A stretch of 8,547 nt of DNA from Gemmatimonadota bacterium (GTDB lineage Bacteria; Gemmatimonadota; Gemmatimonadetes; Gemmatimonadales; GWC2-71-9). The notes under the pieces were generated by a model that was not told where the DNA came from, searched no databases, and saw only the letters and a list, made by a program, of their open reading frames with translations. Location: assembly GCA_017889745.1 (NCBI GenBank), contig JAGGAG010000117.1, forward strand, positions 1 through 8,547. Reading direction: 5' to 3'. The translations under genes and the position numbers were made by a program. Of the stretch, positions 6,052-8,547 are shown in pieces (position 1 is the stretch's first letter; each line of letters starts with the position of its first letter).

Positions 6052-6058
6052 GCCGAGG

Positions 6059-6110
6059 CGGCGTTTCGGCTGGGGGGGCTGGGCCATTAGCTTACCCCTT
6101 CGAAACGCCG
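6059..6110. repeat. 10-bp inverted repeat in the rpsT / site-2 protease divergent gap
   Basis: CGGCGTTTCG (6059-6068) is exactly complementary to CGAAACGCCG (6101-6110), with a 32-base centre that holds a G-run, TAGCTT (6088-6093, like the candidate pyr -10) and a C-run that can add inner pairs. It lies just upstream of the rpsT -35 and upstream of the protease gene. It could be an operator or a leader hairpin of the protease mRNA. Confidence 0.45.
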
Positions 6111-6168
6111 TCTCTTCTGACGCCTGGGCATACCCCGGCCCGGACCTCCCACGAGCGGGACCACGACC

Positions 6169-6870
6169 CTGGACGCTTCATCGCTCGCGACATTCGTCAT
6201 CGCCTTTCCCGCCCTGATCTTCTCGCTGGTGGCGCACGAGTACGCCCATGCAGTGGCGGCGTACCGCCAGGGAGACGACACCGCGTACATGCTGGGGCGC
6301 ATCACACTCAATCCACTGCCGCATATCGACCCGATCATGAGCATCGCATTCCCGGCGATCACCTTCCTGCTCTCGGGCGGGCAGTTCGTGTTCGGCGGGG
6401 CCAAGCCGGTGCCGGTGAACCCGCGGAAGTACCGGAATTACAAGCGGGGCGACATCATCGTGTCGGCGGCGGGCGTGAGCACGAACTTCGTGCTCTGCTT
6501 CGTGTTCGCGCTGCTCTTCGTGTTGATCGGCCTGGTGGCCCGCGCGGTGCCCGACATGGTAACGGTGTTCGACGCGGCGCAGCGGATGATGATGTGGGGC
6601 GTGTGGCTCAACCTGCTGCTCTGCTTCTTCAACCTGATCCCGATCCCACCGCTCGACGGCTCGCACATCTTCTACTACCTGCTGCCGCCCGCGTGGGGTG
6701 CCAGGTACAAGGAGCTGCACCGGTTCGGGTTCATCCTCGTGCTGGTGCTGGTGTCGTTCATGCGCCCGGTGCTGGCCTGGTTCCTTACGCCGGCGTTCCT
6801 GCTGCTCAACGGTATCATGCACGCCATCGCGCCGTTCGCGGTGGGTGACGGGCTCAGGATCTTCGGATGA
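6169..6870 (+). CDS. Site-2 protease, Rip2-like M50B intramembrane metalloprotease
   Basis: The product is 233 aa from the proposed start. These membrane proteins cut substrate helices within the bilayer. Motifs: HEYAH (HExxH, residues 23-27) directly after a first hydrophobic segment (about 6-22); LGRITLNPLPHIDP (about 42-55); KPVPVNPRKYRN (79-90); and FNLIPIPPLDG (154-164), whose Asp is the third zinc ligand. Further hydrophobic segments lie at about 56-68, 95-125, 141-158 and 186-217. The usual AGPxxN motif reads AGVSTN here. There is no ATG, GTG or TTG between the in-frame stop at 6118-6120 and a GTG at 6229, and that GTG falls right at the catalytic motif and would remove helix 1. The CTG at 6169, giving LDASSLATFVIAF, is therefore proposed; the true start is uncertain. 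The stop overlaps scpA by ATGA, indicating an operon. Substrate is unknown. Confidence 0.88.
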   Translation: MDASSLATFVIAFPALIFSLVAHEYAHAVAAYRQGDDTAYMLGRITLNPLPHIDPIMSIAFPAITFLLSGGQFVFGGAKPVPVNPRKYRNYKRGDIIVSAAGVSTNFVLCFVFALLFVLIGLVARAVPDMVTVFDAAQRMMMWGVWLNLLLCFFNLIPIPPLDGSHIFYYLLPPAWGARYKELHRFGFILVLVLVSFMRPVLAWFLTPAFLLLNGIMHAIAPFAVGDGLRIFG

Positions 6871-7610
6871 CGACCGACGCGCCCACCATCGCGCTCGGCG
6901 CCACGCCGGGGTTCGTGGTGCAGCTGGACCGCTTCAACGGCCCGCTCGACCTGCTGCTGCACCTGCTGCGCGAGCAGCAGATCGAGATCTCCGACATCCC
7001 GATCGCGCAGATCGCCGACCAGTTCCTGGGCGTGATCCACGAGCTGGGCCTCAACCAGGCGGCCGACTACCTGGACATGGCGAGCCGGCTGGTGCGGCTC
7101 AAGGCGCAGATGCTGCTGCCGCGCCGGTCGGAGGAGGAGGGGTGGGAGGACCCGCGCGCGGAGCTGGTGCGCCGGCTGCTCGAGTACCAGCAGATCAAGG
7201 AGATCGCGCTGTGGCTGCAGCGGCAGGCGGACCGCCGCGCGCTGCAGTTTGCCCGCGCCTTCCTGCCGGCGCCGCCGGAACTGCCGCCTCCGCCGCTCGA
7301 GCTGGATATCGTCGAACTGCTCGCGGCGGTAGAGCGGGTCATCAGCGGCATACCGTCACCGGTGCTGCACCGGGTGGTGGCGCGGCCGCTCAACGTCGAG
7401 GGCGCCACGATGCGTATCGAGACCCTGCTGCAGGAGTCGGCGGAGATCTCCTTCCGCGAGGCGCTCGGGCCCAACCCCACGATCGTGGACGTGCTGTCCA
7501 CCCTGCTTGCCCTGCTCGAACTCGCGCGACGCGGCCTGCTGCGCGTTGCCCAGGACGCTCCCTTTGCCGCCATGGTGATCCGCCGTGAATCCCCTCTCGC
7601 AGCTGATTGA
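6867..7610 (+). CDS. scpA: ScpA, kleisin subunit of the SMC-ScpAB complex
   Basis: The product is 247 aa, normal for ScpA. It bridges the two SMC heads and binds ScpB, acting in chromosome organisation and segregation on the nucleoid. The diagnostic N-terminal segment FNGPLDLLLHLLREQQIEISDIPIAQIADQF begins at residue 23, followed by DYLDMASRLVRLKAQMLLPR (68-87), which contacts the SMC neck. A Pro-rich stretch (about 133-146) links to the C-terminal winged helix (about 188-240, with VDVLSTLLALLELARRGLLRV), which binds the SMC head. The ATG overlaps the site-2 protease stop by 4 bases, and its own 3' end overlaps scpB by 26 bases, so all three are probably translated from one mRNA. No smc gene is in the window. 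Confidence 0.95.
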   Translation: MTTDAPTIALGATPGFVVQLDRFNGPLDLLLHLLREQQIEISDIPIAQIADQFLGVIHELGLNQAADYLDMASRLVRLKAQMLLPRRSEEEGWEDPRAELVRRLLEYQQIKEIALWLQRQADRRALQFARAFLPAPPELPPPPLELDIVELLAAVERVISGIPSPVLHRVVARPLNVEGATMRIETLLQESAEISFREALGPNPTIVDVLSTLLALLELARRGLLRVAQDAPFAAMVIRRESPLAAD

Positions 7611-8169
7611 AGCCGCGCTGTTCAGCGCACCGCGTCCCCTGACCGCCGAGGAGCTGGCGACGCTCGACGCCGACGCGTCGCTGGCCGACGTGCGCGCCGC
7701 GCTCGACGAACTCAAGGAGCTGCTCGATTTCGGGCAGCACGGGGTAGAACTGGTGGAGATGGCGGGCGGATGGCAGATCCTGACGCGTCCGTCGCTCGCC
7801 GAGGCGATCGAGCGGGCGCAGTTCACGGCGCGGACGCCCAGACTCACCGGTGCCGCCCTGGAGACGCTGGCGATCATCTCGTACCGGCAGCCGGTGGGCC
7901 GGGCGGAGATCGAGGAGATCCGCGGGGTGTCGGCGGGCGGCGTGCTGCGGTCGCTGCAGGAGCGGGGCCTGATCGAGGTGGTGGGCCGGAGCGAGGCGCT
8001 CGGCCGTCCGCTGCTGTACGGCACCACGCCGTCGTTCCTCGAGCTGCTGGGCCTGCGCGACCTGGCCGACCTGCCGCGGGCCGATGAACTGATGATCGCG
8101 CTGCATCCGCACGGGGCGGCGGCGACCGGGCCGGATGATGCGGCGGCGTATGTGGAAGCAGAGAGCTAG
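7585..8169 (+). CDS. scpB: ScpB, SMC-ScpAB complex subunit
   Basis: The product is 194 aa, the normal size. It forms a dimer of tandem winged-helix domains that binds the middle of ScpA. The diagnostic segment LETLAIISYRQPVGRAEIEEIRGVSAGGVLRSL lies at about residues 92-124, followed by GRPLLYGTTPSFLELLGL (about 138-155); the N-terminus IEAALFSAPRPLTAEEL is also typical. The GTG at 7585 is chosen because it begins exactly at the family's N-terminus (NPLSQLIEAALF); it lies inside scpA, a 26-base overlap that implies coupled, near-equal synthesis of the partners. The C-terminal tail after about 165 is Ala-rich and probably disordered. Downstream, after a heptamer array, comes rluB, a neighbour of scpB in many bacteria. 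Confidence 0.95.
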   Translation: MNPLSQLIEAALFSAPRPLTAEELATLDADASLADVRAALDELKELLDFGQHGVELVEMAGGWQILTRPSLAEAIERAQFTARTPRLTGAALETLAIISYRQPVGRAEIEEIRGVSAGGVLRSLQERGLIEVVGRSEALGRPLLYGTTPSFLELLGLRDLADLPRADELMIALHPHGAAATGPDDAAAYVEAES

Positions 8170-8178
8170 TCAGAGAGC

Positions 8179-8199
8179 GTGAGCGGTGAGCGGTGAGCG
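8179..8199 (+). repeat. Heptamer array, three identical units (GTGAGCG)
   Basis: Three perfect head-to-tail copies of GTGAGCG fill the short gap between scpB and the rluB-like gene. The unit is the one found at 131-137, 162-168 and inverted at 147-153, about 8 kb away, and differs from the GTRAACG units near 5600-5701 by G in place of A at position 5 and variation at position 3. Confidence 0.85.
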
Positions 8200-8206
8200 G
8201 GCCCTG

Positions 8207-8547
8207 ATGAGTGAAGCAGCGGCGATTGCCAGGGGAGGTTCAGTGGCGGCTGAAGGGCGGAAAGACAATACGGGACGGGGACGGGGTCCGCGACGACCGG
8301 GAAAGACCGGCATCGCCAGGGGCCCTGCCGAGCCGTCGCGGCCCAAGTCGGCGGGGCGGAAGCCACCGGCGCGGATGCCGGCCAGGCCCGCGTCCGCGGA
8401 GATGCGGGTGCAGCGCGCGCTGGCGCAGGCCGGCGTGGCGTCGCGGCGGCAAGGCGAGGAGCTGATCAAGGCGGGAAAGGTGCGGATCGACGGCAAGGTC
8501 GCCGAGCTTGGCAGCAAGGTGAATCCGTCGAAGCAGAAGATCACGGT
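8207..8547 (+). CDS. RluB/RsuA-family 23S rRNA pseudouridine synthase, 5' end
   Basis: 113 complete codons are present before the window ends. Residues about 66-113 are an S4 RNA-binding domain (MRVQRALAQAGVASRR, then EELIKAGKVRIDGKVAELGSKVNP), typical of RluB-type pseudouridine synthases. The catalytic domain with its essential Asp is beyond the window. Residues 1-65 are an Arg/Pro/Gly-rich basic extension, probably disordered and able to contact rRNA; such extensions are common but variable. Position after scpB supports RluB. Start: the ATG at 8207 has little ribosome-site signal, while an in-frame GTG at 8243 follows GGGGAGG (8232-8238) by 4 bases, so translation may begin 12 codons later. 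Other S4-domain enzymes cannot be fully excluded without the catalytic part. Confidence 0.85.
   Translation, partial: MSEAAAIARGGSVAAEGRKDNTGRGRGPRRPGKTGIARGPAEPSRPKSAGRKPPARMPARPASAEMRVQRALAQAGVASRRQGEELIKAGKVRIDGKVAELGSKVNPSKQKIT
8232..8238 (+). promoter_or_regulatory. Shine-Dalgarno sequence favouring a GTG start for the rluB-like gene
   Basis: GGGGAGG ends 4 bases before the in-frame GTG at 8243-8245 and is the strongest ribosome-site match near this gene. The longer ATG start at 8207 has none comparable. Spacing is slightly short, so the choice stays open. Confidence 0.4.

Noticed and set aside
5741..6217. Plus-strand open frame across rpsT and the divergent gap
   Set aside because: It is antisense to rpsT and its promoter and has no domain signature.

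Overview
This window is ordinary, densely packed chromosome from a very GC-rich bacterium. Long coding stretches use G or C at most third positions, gaps are short, and several genes overlap by 4 bases (ATGA). The gene set is housekeeping: pyrR-pyrB-pyrC, rpsT, a site-2 protease, scpA-scpB and the start of an rluB-type pseudouridine synthase. The gene order and GC-rich style would suit a soil or freshwater lineage such as Gemmatimonadota, but that is an impression; no 16S or other placing marker is present. No mobile element, CRISPR array, tRNA, rRNA or defence system was found.

Layout. (1) Positions 1-112: the 3' end of a class I glutamine amidotransferase-like gene, converging on (2) a two-gene minus-strand operon (1681 down to 150) for an exported TPR-like protein and a zinc-ribbon membrane protein, both of unknown function. 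A hairpin cluster built from GTGAGCG units lies between the convergent ends. (3) 1844-4621: a tight pyrimidine operon encoding the regulator PyrR, aspartate carbamoyltransferase and dihydroorotase (steps 2 and 3 of UMP synthesis), with 1-base and 4-base junctions. (4) 4702-5592: a coiled-coil/proline-rich/zinc-ribbon protein of unknown function, converging on rpsT (minus, 5976-5710) across a bidirectional terminator nested inside two inverted heptamer arrays. (5) A divergent promoter region with a clear sigma70-type promoter for rpsT. (6) 6169-8169: a Rip2-like site-2 protease, scpA and scpB, overlapping one another and probably co-transcribed. scpA and scpB supply the kleisin and the winged-helix partner of the SMC chromosome-organising complex. 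(7) From 8207: the S4-domain end of an RluB-like enzyme, running off the window.

The most notable non-gene signal is a family of 7-bp tandem repeats (GTGAGCG or GTRAACG) found in four of the intergenic gaps. Other points worth checking are a site-2 protease with no ATG, GTG or TTG ahead of its catalytic motif, a candidate pyr promoter so close to the start codon that the mRNA may be leaderless, and two unrelated unknown proteins carrying zinc ribbons of identical spacing. I did not find a convincing new multi-gene system here.
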